A DNA stretch of 64,000 bases from Ephemerocybe angulata (Eukaryota > Basidiomycota > Agaricomycetes > Agaricales > Psathyrellaceae). The notes under the pieces are model-generated. The model searched no databases. It was not told the DNA's origin and was given only the letters and a program-made list of their open reading frames with translations. Numbering within the stretch: the first letter of the stretch is position 1; each line of letters begins with the position of its first letter. Shown here one piece after another: positions 44,353-54,547 of the stretch. The position numbers and the translations under genes were made by a program. Location of the stretch: contig JAACJK010000060.1 of NCBI GenBank assembly GCA_013368325.1, forward strand, positions 124,001 to 188,000, written 5' to 3'.

Positions 44353-46493
44353 TTCTGCATCACTCGCCACATCTCGGGCGATGCCCATTCGCGCTGGCCT
44401 GGTATTTGACCGTACCCCCTCTCATACGTTGACGATTCCTTTGGTACCCCGAATTATTATCACTTTTGGAATTTGAATGACTGACTGCCGGTCACTTCTT
44501 GGACTGCGGGTGCTGCGAAATGAGAGTGATACTATTTGAGTGCTGTGGCTTGGGGGACGATCCAGAATGCATTTCCAGAATACCTGGGAAGTGGGCTTTC
44601 TCGGGTTCGAAACTTGCCGTGGCCGGACCAGACGAGCGCCTCCCACGCTGATCAACGTTGGATTTGGATCAACGCGTCTTGCTCTCGACCATGACCAGCG
44701 TCACCTGTCCATATCCGTCCCACCCTCCAGTTAGATCCACAGGCTGATTCTCAAGGCCTCAACATCTCCAGACGAGAGCCGATCGATATCCATCGACCCG
44801 CCCACCGACCCACCGACTCTTCGCCCGCGAGGTCGTTCGGCGTGATGTCACCCTCTGTGATGTCTGTGCTGTCAATGGTAGACCAAGTTGGGCGGGATCG
44901 TAATACCTGCGATGGGGACGGGGCCTAGAGTGGGCGTAGGAAGAAGATTGAGGATTCCATGGCAGGCATGAAGGATCTGGCTAGCACTGCGTATAACTAT
45001 GTACAGCCCTCTTTCTCTCATCTAGCCGTCACCTCTGTCGCGAGTTCTGGCGCCATTATGGCGACCGCATCGTCCCCGTCGCTGTCGCCGTCTACACTGC
45101 GCCGCTACGGCTGCACCTCCACTACCTGAACATCACCATCGAATTCAAGCACTGCAATAGAACGGTTTAGCGACAACCTTCTTGCGGTTCGACGAGGAGG
45201 GCGAGGTCGTAGTGGAAGGCGTGCGATTCAACTGGTGAGTAATACTTCAACTTTCCTCCTTTTCGCCGTTACCCTCTTACGTAGAATAGGCCAGGCCCAG
45301 CTCCGCTCGTTTCGACTTCGAAGCTCATCCCTCTGTGCCCCCGTGGCTCCCGCCGGTCATGCCCCGATGCGCCCTCTCGCGCGCTTTCGCCATCCACAAT
45401 CTTCCGTCATCTTCGAGCCTCGTCTCATCGATTCGATCTAGCTGAACAACCTCCTCTCCACGTCGCTCGGGATACTTTGTACATATACAGCGCGACTATA
45501 CTCGTCCTCTATCCCAGGTCCCGCGCACCCTCCACCATGATGCGCTGGGCTCTTCTTCACGTACAGAGCGCCTACTACTCCCAGGTCCGTACGCCCTCCT
45601 TCTCATCTGCTGCGCCCGCCGCTCCCGTGTAATAGCGCACACACTGTTTACTATTCGCGAAGCCATTCTGCCGACACTCGAACCACATCGCCCGGCACGT
45701 ATCTTCTTCTTCCTCTTCCCCGCGCCCCCCTATTCGTCCCTCATCTGCTGTCATCGTTGCTCTCTACTCGCGCTCTACTCGCGCCTACTCCCTACCGGCT
45801 GGAAGTCCGTCTATTCATCTAAGTATCGCTGCTACGGAAATCTCACCTGGCCTGTCGTGCGATTTCATTGTGGCTCCGCCATGCTACCTACGTCTTCTCG
45901 GTTGCTCGTGTGTTTGTTAATTAGAGTGGGTGAGTCAGTTCGTGACGACCTTCCGCTCGTTCTTCGTCTGTGTGGTCGTTCAGGGTCGTTCCGACTTCTT
46001 ATGTTCGATTCCTTGATGTTAACATTCGCTCTGATAACGCCGGTTCAATGCATTCTGTTGATCTTTGCAGATCTTTGTCCAGATTGTGGCGTAGCATTGG
46101 GCCCGCCACAGTACGGATTCATCTCATCTCGTCTCGTCCCATCTTTCCTCGGATCGGCACGTCTCAGCTTGTTTCCTACCCCGATCGCCCACTTCAGCTA
46201 ACTTACACACACACACACATCAGCCCAAGGGTGGAGAACTCAACGTCATTTTCCTCATATCGCAGTGTTTCTGATGTCACTGCGGCGCCGCCCTCGACAG
46301 TCCTACCCCGCCGCATACATCCTCTACGCGCCCCCTCCTGTTTCCCAGCCTACATACCCTACCGTCTTTTATTCATCTATGACGTGAGCTTATCAAGGCT
46401 TATCACCTCTTACCACAGGGAAATTGTGCGAGTGATCCAGGTGGAAGGCATGGATGTTGATATGCTTCGGCAGAAGAGAGGTATGTACATAGC
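44353..46493. repeat. Repeat-derived DNA related to 34.6-36.1 kb
   Basis: Second copy of the repeat listed at 34,023. Pyrimidine-rich, with CTCGT words at about 46,125 and an (AC)7 run at 46,204-46,218. No gene supported. Confidence 0.5.
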
Positions 46494-46495
46494 GT

Positions 46496-47943
46496 TGAAG
46501 GCGCAACGATGCGTCTGAGTGCGAAGGGGGTTCGGGCCTCGTTGTCGACAACTCACGTAGCAAGTAGTGTAGAGAAAATAGATGTATTCTGGCGCAGAGA
46601 GGGAATCGGAAGGAGGGTGGTGAGCTACATGGGGGGAGGAAGCTAAGGAACGAAACGGAACGATCGAGACATAAAAAAACATATCGGAAAGCTCCGAAAC
46701 TCCGACATAGGGGTACCCATGATCTAAATGAGGTGACGTGATCGGCGCGTACGCTGGTCGCGTTCCCTACATCTCCCAGGAACTTCTCGTACTGACCCTA
46801 GGTCAGTGCGACACTTGCGAGTCTTGATAGCGAAGTCGTAGTCGAGTCTTGATCTTCAGCACAAAACCGCCCTATCGATGCGTATCTTCTGACGACTTGA
46901 GGCTACGGCTCGGGGCTTCGAACGAGGATGCGACGCCGATACGCGATGCGACTTGAAGGTGCCCACGGATCGTGGACTAGAGTTGGCGAGGAAATGATGG
47001 ATGCGGGAAAGAGGGATGGAGTCGACGCTGGAACGTGGGGTGACTGCTGGACAATGTCGCTGGGATGGTGCCGTGTTGGAGACCTTGCTGGTCGCAGAAG
47101 CATTCGGAGGACGATGGTAGTGGTAGGCGACGTGGTGTGGAGCGAATAAACAAACGAGACGTGGTACGAATGGTGAACGAGACGAGGATGCAACCCCCAG
47201 GCACACGGGCCCGGTCGTAGGTTGCCGATGACGAGACGAGACGATAGTGCGACCCCCAGGCTCACGGGCTCCGGACGTAGGCCGCCGATAACGAAACGAG
47301 ACGCCGAGTAAACTGAATCCCCATGCCTCAACTGTTGGGCATGGCCGACTACTCCAGGCAGCTACCGTGACTATCAGGGACTCGTAAGTTTGACTAGCCG
47401 GGCAGTACTGAGCTGGGCGCTGAGAATTGAACGTGGTGGAGGTGTGCGGCGAGCGATGCGATGCGATGCGACGAGCGTGATGAGGCTTGAGGCCGGAAGT
47501 GGGAACGGCGAGCGATAGGGGTAGGCAGCGACGGCAATGGTTGGGACTCCAGATCCGGGGTTGCGATAGACGGAGCGGTGAAGGAATGAGTGGGAAGAAG
47601 TACGACGTACGAGCCAGAGGTGAGTGTCTCGAACAAAGGATGGAACCCCCTCGCGGTGGGCTCCAGTTGAAGGCGCAACGATGCGTCTGAGTGCGAAGGG
47701 GGTTCGGGCCTCGTTGTCGACAACTCACGTAGCAAGTAGTGTAGAGAAAATAGATGTATTCTGGCGCAGAGAGGGAATCGGAAGGAGGGTGGTGAGCTAC
47801 ATGGGGGGAGGAAGCTAAGGAACGAAACGGAACGATCGAGACATAAAAAAACATATCGGAAAGCTCCGAAACTCCGACATAGGGGTACCCATGATCTAAA
47901 TGAGGTGACGTGATCGGCGCGTACGCTGGTCGCGTTCCCTACA
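46496..47943. mobile_element. Small LTR element (TRIM-like)
   Basis: Two direct repeats of 276 bp, 46,496-46,771 and 47,668-47,943, appear identical and start TGAAGGCGCAACGATGCG and end TTCCCTACA. The whole is flanked by GCGT on both sides, a possible 4-bp target duplication. Only about 0.9 kb lies between them and holds no gag or pol frame, so this would be a non-autonomous miniature LTR retrotransposon. The 332-residue minus-strand frame across it has no recognisable domain. Identity of the two repeats implies recent insertion. Confidence 0.65.
47185..47310. repeat. Two tandem units of about 65 bp
   Basis: The word CCCCCAGGC[AT]CACGGGC followed by a GTAGG..GCCGAT..CGA.ACGAGACG stretch occurs twice in a row inside the small LTR element. 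Confidence 0.6.
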
Positions 47944-48464
47944 GCGTGCCAGAGAGATGTTGATCTATTCGCGTGGCTCACTCTGATGACATATGGCAAT
48001 CATATGTATACTGGTGATTGAACAGCGTGACATTGATATCGCGGATCAGTCCCCGATAACCATTAGGCGCCGGAGCTCCGTTGCACGGTCTTGGCAGGCC
48101 TCGGACCCATCTCGGTAAGCCAGAGAATGTCAAAGAATCCACCTTCTTGTGTGCAAAGTGCCTCGTTTTGGTGAATGGATGAAGTGGTTTTTTACTCGTA
48201 GGCGATTGCAGATCAAGCCCTTAATTACAGTGATGGAGAGGATACACTCAAGTCAGGACGACTGACTGAGGCATCGGCTCTCCTCATCTCCCATCACCCG
48301 TTAGGGGCCTATCATTGCAGGCAGTGCCGCCCTGGATACCAGTCACAAGGCCTACATATATACAATATACATTCCAACCAAGATATGATAGAGGGAACAT
48401 CCCCCACCCCACCAGATCGCACCCTGAACCTTTGCTCGCGTCCCACCCTCACCACCTTAGCACA
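47944..48464. other. Upstream region of member 7
   Basis: No gene. The weak TATA-like 'acatatatac' at about 48,353 lies some 110 bp before the start. Confidence 0.4.
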
Positions 48465-48971
48465 ATGCGTCTTTCACTTCTTTCTCTGATTCCCATTGCT
48501 GCATCGCTATTCACCTATGTGAGCGCACACTATGACGTACGTGTACGCTCACTGGCCCTCATGCTATTCGAGCTGACACTCAGGCTAGGACTCCTTTGAA
48601 GCCAGGGAGTATGTCGACGAGGTTGTTGTGACACGAAGTTTTGATGATTCCCTGGAACTTCGGGAGGTTCTCTCCGGGATCACCTCCAGGAAACTGCTTG
48701 ATGAGCTCAGCGAGCGGCTGGAGCGTAGGGAGTGGGTTGTATGCCCGGGATGTCAGAAGGTCATCGGAAAGGGGGGTCTATGGTCGCAGACAATGGGGGT
48801 GCGTGTATCACAAGGTTATGGCGTAAATGACTAGCTAATCATGCTCATGCTCTCTAGCGGTATTTTCATAACTTGAAATGCCAACGAATACACGAACTCA
48901 AGGTTGAAATTATCCGCAAAAAATGGGGTACCCCGCTGACTGCCGCTCCCTCTGTCCCGACCAACAAATGA
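48465..48971 (+). CDS. Secreted STREL/zinc-finger-like peptide, member 7
   Basis: Exons 48465-48536, 48589-48798, 48858-48971; introns 52 and 59 nt, phase 0; 131 residues, the longest intact member. Signal MRLSLLSLIPIAASLFTYVS-A, then HYD. Exon 2: DSFEAREYVDEVV, GITSRKLLDELSERLERREW, VVCPGCQKVIGKGGLWSQTM. Exon 3: RYFHNLKCQRIHELKV, a longer tail ending APSVPTNK. Ligands C-x2-C-x22-C-x3-H, with an extra His (FHNL). The Arg-Arg before the finger is kept. The helix motif reads TSRKLL instead of STREL. Confidence 0.85.
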
Positions 48972-49124
48972 CCGGCTATAATTATGAATACTATGAATAT
49001 TCTGGAAATACGCCTATGTATGTACATATACCTGGATTCAGCTTCCGTCCACTTCGTTCCGCGCACAGATTTCTTGCAGTGACGCTTTTGTCGCGGTAGG
49101 TCGAGCTGATGAATCATCCGTGCC

Positions 49125-49496
49125 CTAGGGTGGGCAAGTACATCGGATGCCGTGGTTCCCTAAACAATGCGGGTTCTTGCAAGCCATGCTGCCATGGTCT
49201 GAAAAGCACCAGCCGGTTTTCCCACCACAGTGGGCAATCTCAATCTCCGAGCGCTGAAAAAAGCCCATTCGTCAGTAACCTTCCTTGCCCGTGATACAGA
49301 AACAAAGACCGAGAGGACCGCAGCTTACCCTATAGAGATTGCCGAACTCGTCCTCCATGAGGTCGCGTTGGAGGAGACCGAGGGCACGAGCGTGGATGTC
49401 ATCGTCGCCGAGGTCCATGATGTTTTCTGCTACTGTCTGAGTAGCGGCAAAGGCGAGAATAATGGAGAAGATGGAGGAGATAGAGGTGAGCTGCAT
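49125..49496 (-). CDS. Kex2-type prepropeptide, six-cysteine peptide B
   Basis: Exons 49496-49329 and 49253-49125, one 75-nt phase-0 intron, 98 residues. The pre-pro part is almost the same as in peptide A: MQLTSISSIFSIILAFAATQ, ENIMDLGDDDIHARAL, RDLMEDEFGNLYR, and again Arg-Arg is formed across the splice junction. The mature part is very different, RSEIEIAHCGGKTGWCF onward, ending GIRCTCPP, yet the cysteines stay aligned: C-x6-C-x8-C-x4-C-x7-C-x-C. Promoter, leader and intron are also conserved with A. Such constant pre-pro and variable mature sequence is typical of secreted peptides under diversifying selection. Confidence 0.85.
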
Positions 49497-50194
49497 GGCG
49501 CTACTGTGATGTTGTAGGTGGCGATTGGGAAGGTAGTGGTCGCTGATTTGCTTAAGTGAGGGTTGAGAGCTGGTCCTTGGGTTCTGGAGAGATTGAGTCC
49601 ACCTTTGGTTCAGCTTTATACGCTACGCTAGATTTCCGGATCAGCCCATCCGACCCGAACATTTACGTACATGTACATTCTCAGTGATATACATAGGCGA
49701 CCAGAAGAGCCTTCATACCCGTACATGTCCGATCTACCGAGTAGGGACACGATCCGTCGAGCTTAGGTAAAGGCCGAACCCAACAGGAAAATGTGTGAGG
49801 TCTTGAATACCTGGTATGTACCATGCGACTACACACGTAACGCGCACGGCCGGTATACACGATAAAATAATGAAGCACTCCCAAAATAGAACCCCGAAAT
49901 TTGTATGCTCCGTACGTATTGGTCGGGTTTCATGGTTCGAGGACGGATACTACGATCATAGCTCCCCTGACCTCACTATTCAGAGTTCGAGTTTGGTTCT
50001 CCGAGTGTGAAGAACGAGACGGCAGCCCTATCGTGTCCATGGCGGGTGAGGTCGCCATACTCGGGCTGCTCGGCTGAAACCCCCTTGATAGGCCCCGCAC
50101 AACACATATATGACTATAAACTGGAGGCGCTATAATAGTACAATCCTACTCCCAGAAATACTTCACATTCCCCTCGAACGTTACTATTTACACA
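49497..50194. other. Region between divergent peptide genes
   Basis: Contains the conserved leader and TATAAA (minus strand, about 49,616-49,621) of peptide B and the AT-rich promoter of member 8. No further gene. Confidence 0.45.
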
Positions 50195-50639
50195 ATGCGA
50201 TTGTCGCTTTCCACCCTCCTGACTGTCGCCATCTCTCTGGTGTCGATCGTCAATGCCCATCAGGATGTACGTCCAACTTTTGAGTGAAGCTGGCTCTGAG
50301 CGCTGATTTTTGAACAACATATCTGTGTAGCACACCCTTGATGCTAGGGACTACGTTGACGATCTGATCGCACGCAAAGAGTCATACGATGCTCTGGAGC
50401 GTCGTGAGCTCTTCATCTCAACCCGCGAGCTCTTCGACGAGCTTTCCGACCGCCTCGAGCGCCGTACAAACAAGTGGACGTGCTATTATTGCAAGGGTGG
50501 ATTCGCTAACGAGGTATGTGAAACCATTCATTGCCAGAGAGAATTGCGAACTGACGGAAATTGATACTAGGCAGAAGCAACAAAGACAAGATGTAGGAGC
50601 AGTGATTCCTGGGACCACAAGCATTGGGTGCATTTGTAA
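50195..50639 (+). CDS. Secreted STREL/zinc-finger-like peptide, member 8
   Basis: Exons 50195-50266, 50331-50513, 50571-50639; introns 64 and 57 nt, phase 0; 107 residues. Signal MRLSLSTLLTVAISLVSIVN-A, then HQD. Exon 2: HTLDARDYVDDLIARKESY, ALERRELF, ISTRELFDELSDRLERR, WTCYYCKGGFANE. Exon 3: AEATKTRCRSSDSWDHKHW. The first half keeps the C-x2-C-x3-F of C2H2 fingers; ligands continue C-x14-C with His pairs behind. Two Arg-Arg sites. Sister of member 9, 3.8 kb away in the same orientation, with near-identical signal peptides and similar leaders. Confidence 0.87.
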
Positions 50640-50785
50640 TAATCCATCAGAGCTCATGAGTTACGACGCCGAGCTCACCCAGAACTTGACGTTGCTCGGA
50701 TGTGGGCATGTTCTCAACTAAGGTCCAATTTGATAGGCGCCTCGGGAGTGTAGCAACTAGGCTTAATCCGATAGAGCTGTCGTTA

Positions 50786-50936
50786 GATGGGTAGAGCTCG
50801 ATTTGATAAAAGGCCCCGGAAAAGTACCGTCACGCGTGCATCAGTTCGTTGCTTTCCCGCCGCCTATGCCCGCCCCCTCCATTTACGGTGAGAAGCACCC
50901 GTGACCGGGGCTTTTCCGAATCGAGCTCTACCCATC
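50786..50936. mobile_element. MITE-like element, 151 bp
   Basis: Ends GATGGGTAGAGCTCGATT and its complement; inner parts of the ends (GGCCCCGG / CCGGGGC, then GTCACG / CGTGAC) also pair. No coding capacity. Same ends as the element at 52.7 kb. I see no clear target duplication. Confidence 0.65.
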
Positions 50937-51166
50937 GTATGTAGGCTCTAATCCTATACTATGGGCCGACGTACTTGTGAGCATCACCCTTCACGGTAGC
51001 CCCGCATCCGGTCGCTAGGAGCCACGGTAAGACGACAACGGTAATACATAACCGAAAGGCACTTGCACCGAGAACCAACCGAAATGTATCCCTAAGTACG
51101 CTACAGATATATATATACCTCCCATACCACGACCGCCTCCCCCAGCGCAGAACCCAGTTTCACAGC

Positions 51167-51421
51167 ATGTCGGCCCACCATGCAACACCCTTGACGAGGG
51201 CGGAATTACTCGATGTACCAGGCCTTCGACCTCTAGATAACCTCAACACAACCGGTGCGAGGAGCACCCTCTTCGCCCTCACCGCCATCTCCACGGCGTC
51301 ACCCATGCCGTCCCAGGGAGACTTGAACGAAGGCTACGGAACCCCCCCAACGTCGCCTCCCCAGAGTCCAAGAGGGGTACGAGCGCCAGCTGTCACAACC
51401 GACGCGTTTATGTTATGTTGA
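51167..51421 (+). CDS. Possible short Pro/Ser-rich protein or first exon
   Basis: 84-residue frame MSAHHATPLTRAELLDVPGL onward, ending with a Pro-Ser-rich part (TPPTSPPQSPRG). A TATATATATA at about 51,108 lies 60 bp upstream, as in real genes nearby. The frame may continue through a donor GTACGAG after PRG, but I find no matching next exon. No family recognised; could be a gene cut by later insertions. Confidence 0.3.
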   Translation: MSAHHATPLTRAELLDVPGLRPLDNLNTTGARSTLFALTAISTASPMPSQGDLNEGYGTPPTSPPQSPRGVRAPAVTTDAFMLC

Positions 51422-52703
51422 ATTTCGCATACTTAACGGGATGCGGGGACTTCGCGGACGATAGGACTCGTTTGAATCGGTGGAAGCAGGTGGTAGAATA
51501 TTTACAATTTGCACTAGCCTTATTTAGTGATGTGCTAGATATGTAAATGACGGAGCGAAAGGACCAGGAAGCACCAGGAACCCGAAGTCGGCAGAATTCC
51601 CTGCTGATACTCTAATACAATCCCCTCACACCTCCCAATCGAAAATACCAGCCCTCTACCACCCCTGACTACAGCAGACAGGTGAAATTCCAATGCTTCC
51701 CAGAAACTCTTCCAATCACCAACGCAAGCCCCACACCAGATGAAGATATAGCTGTTTCGCCTGCAGAGATCTGTACATGTCGATGCAGAGGTGTCTATAC
51801 TGACAATTAAACTGTGGAATGATGACATTTAATATTCTCAGAACTGATCCATTGACTATACAACACAGCGTTAAGGTGCGAGGGTGATATTGCATATGGC
51901 GAATATTGTGGGAGGGCCACACTACGACTCTTCCTTTCCCTCGTTTCCAATCGTCTTGGCGGGTATACACCGAGGGCCAGCACAGTAATCTAGACATATG
52001 TAACTTTTAAAACCAGTTCAAGTACTCTGTAATACATGGATTACCCAGGACAATCAGGATAAGGATTCCAGCTCACGGGCGCTTAATTCAGCGAAAATGC
52101 AATATCTCGGCTTTTCGGGATGTTACTTCGGTCGCCGTGCCTGGGATCGACCGGCTCCGAGCCGAGACCTCACACGATATCCTACACTCCGGCAGTCCAT
52201 CCAAAGTCCATCAGTCTCTAAATACATTCTATTTTAAAAAAACTCATTGACATGCAATCGCGGTCGCCACGACCACGGGGGGGACGACGCGCAAGGGGTC
52301 TCCGGACCGGAAATCCCGGACCCCACCTTAGGTAGGTACCCCCTCTCGAGATTTCGGAAAAAAATTCGGAGTACCTGCCTAAAAAGGAAATTTTTCGCAG
52401 AGAATAGTTGGTGATGGTGATAGAAAAGGATTGGTTGAAAAAACTTAAGTGTTTGGGGACATAATTGGTTCAAATCTCATGTTCAAGACATCATATTGGG
52501 AATGGAGGGGTACTGCTAGAGCGAAAAATTGATATTTGTCAGCAGAAATTTCCGTTTTGGGCATTTGGGATTACCTATTTTGGGAAATAGTTCCCACAAT
52601 AGGTAGGTAGGGGTCCCGCTGAGGTCTTAAAAAAATCATCCGACGTATGGTACCGGAATTCCATTTTGGAGACCCCTTGACGACGCGAGTACACGAGCTG
52701 TCG

Positions 52704-53317
52704 TACGATGGGTAGAACTCGATTTGGAATAGACCCCGTAAAAACGCCGTCACGCGTCACAAGGTGAACTCGGTATCAGTCCGGGATGGGCGCATCAAAG
52801 CGCTCCTCCAGCTGGGCGGCGGGCCTTGCCCGCTCCCTACCTCTCCCACCTCTCATTATTGCGGGGATATAGTAAATTGTGTTAAATAAAGTTCATATAT
52901 AGTCTCAACTATTATTAGCTTAGCCTTTCAACTTTCCGGGCCCATCCATCAGATACCTTCTCCCGCCCCCCTTCGTCAATTAAGACCACCGCCATACTAT
53001 GCAGAGCTAGGATCCTTGTTGAGACTTGGGAAGATCCCTCTGTACCAATAATTATATATGATATGCTCTATATTCTCATATATACTGGTCCAGCATGTTC
53101 GCTCTCCCGTGGATTGTGGCACAGGTGATAAGCGCCCATGCCTCAGGTGCCCACCCACCGACTAACCCCTACCCTAGGACTTGCGCATCACGCTACGTTT
53201 GGGCATGCCGGGCGCCCCTTTTCCCATCCGCCCCACCCTGGCGCCATGTTCCGCCTTCATCATGCTGTGATGTGACCGTGACCGGGGTCTGTTCCAAATC
53301 GAGTTCTACCCATCGTA
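52704..53317. mobile_element. MITE-like element, 614 bp
   Basis: Ends pair over about 34 bp, beginning TACGATGGGTAGAACTCGAT, with one mismatch. Related ends occur at 50.8 kb, so both belong to one family, the longer probably nearer the parent element. No transposase frame. Confidence 0.7.
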
Positions 53318-53934
53318 TGTAGACTCGTGCGAAGCTGCCTGCGTCCCCGCGGTTCATCAATGTTTTTCTCATTTTTCTCCGAGAGCGCACGAACCCGACG
53401 GAAAAATTCCCTTAAACGGGATACGCGATTCCCACACATTGGAGGAGAATGTTTGATTTCACCTATGGTCAATCAGGAGTTACTGATGTCTACGCGTTGG
53501 TGGGGTAGGGAGATAGCCAGCGACACAAGGTCTCATCAACCGAGACCGGCAGTACAGACAACCCATGCGCCCAGCCTCGACACGAAGTCCGGCTTCAAAT
53601 GATACATTCCAATTATCATCGACAATATCGACCCTCATATTTCCTTTGGCGTTATTCTACTGTACTGTAGCTTCTTCCATAGCACTCCTTGAAAGACGCG
53701 AGGCCTGTGGTGTGTCAGCGGTTGGCTGGTACTGCGCGTGAGCCGTTGGAGTGGGGCGACTCCGAGATGCTGAGCCCCAGCGAGGTCGTGAACGCACACG
53801 CACCGAAACGGCCACCAATATCGTAAACCGTCGACTTCCTTCCCCCGGTGTACGTAGAACACAGTCCTTGCCTCAGTATCGTCTATTTCTATTCTCCGTT
53901 GGTCGTCGGATACAGACCCTGCACAACTCAGGTA

Positions 53935-53990
53935 TGAATATAAACTGAAGGTCCTGGTGCGAACTTACTCCCAGAAACACATTGACACTT
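53935..53990 (+). promoter_or_regulatory. Promoter and leader of member 9
   Basis: 'gaatataaact' followed by GGTCCTGGTGCGAAC and CCCAGAAACAC; related sequence precedes member 8, and an orphan copy lies at about 1.0 kb. Confidence 0.5.
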
Positions 53991-54030
53991 CCCCCTCCAA
54001 CATCACCTCTACAACCCCTCTACTTACACA

Positions 54031-54547
54031 ATGCGAGTATCTCTCCCCACCCTTCTTTCCGTCGCCATCTCTTTGGTGTCGATCGTCAATGCCCATCAAG
54101 ACGTAAGTCCCACACCTGAGTCAAGCTGGCTCTGAGCGCTGATTCGACACCATCTGTTCTTCAGCACACGCTTGAAGCTAGGGAGTACATCGACGAGCTG
54201 ATCGCACGCGAAGAAGCCTATAATGCTCTCGAGCGCCGTGATCTCTTCGCCGACATCTCAACCCGTGAGCTCATCGACGAGCTCTCCGACCGTTTCGAGC
54301 GCCGTGCAGGCAACAACCTTAAGCTTTACCAATGCGATTACTGCCACCAGTCATTCGATTCAGAGGTAAGTTTACCCACCCCATTCGCAAACTGAAATCA
54401 TTCAGTGCTAAGTAGAGAGAATGGCGAACTGATGTCGGGCATTGATACTAGGAGCATGCGAGAAAGGATGCGAAAAAGTTTCCATGTTCGAACTCGCAGT
54501 CGAAAGATGGGAAGCATAAGGTCAAACCCACCCCAAAGCCTTTCTGA
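54031..54547 (+). CDS. Secreted STREL/zinc-finger-like peptide, member 9
   Basis: Exons 54031-54102, 54165-54365, 54452-54547; introns 62 and 86 nt, phase 0; 122 residues. Signal MRVSLPTLLSVAISLVSIVN-A, then HQD. Exon 2: HTLEAREYIDELIAREEAY, ALERRDLFADI, STRELIDELSDRFERR, YQCDYCHQSFDSE. Exon 3: EHARKDAKKFPCSNSQSKDG and a KPTPKPF end. The segment YQCDYCHQSF is the classical first half of a C2H2 finger; the second half has drifted to Cys plus His (C-x18-C-x10-H). The P-K-P tail matches members 2 and 6. Confidence 0.88.

Larger units (their letters stand above)
50640..54030. other. Intergenic region rich in small inverted-repeat elements
   Basis: Holds two related MITE-like elements (50,786-50,936 and 52,704-53,317, listed) and a possible short gene at 51,167. 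The stretch 52,320-52,610 has repeated AGGTAGGTA words and AATTTC-type inverted words that may be another decayed element. Confidence 0.5.

Noticed and set aside
46856..47854. 332-residue minus-strand open frame
   Set aside because: Runs through an LTR repeat and an internal tandem repeat, has no domain, and its first part is repeated verbatim at 46.4-46.7 kb only because the LTR is.
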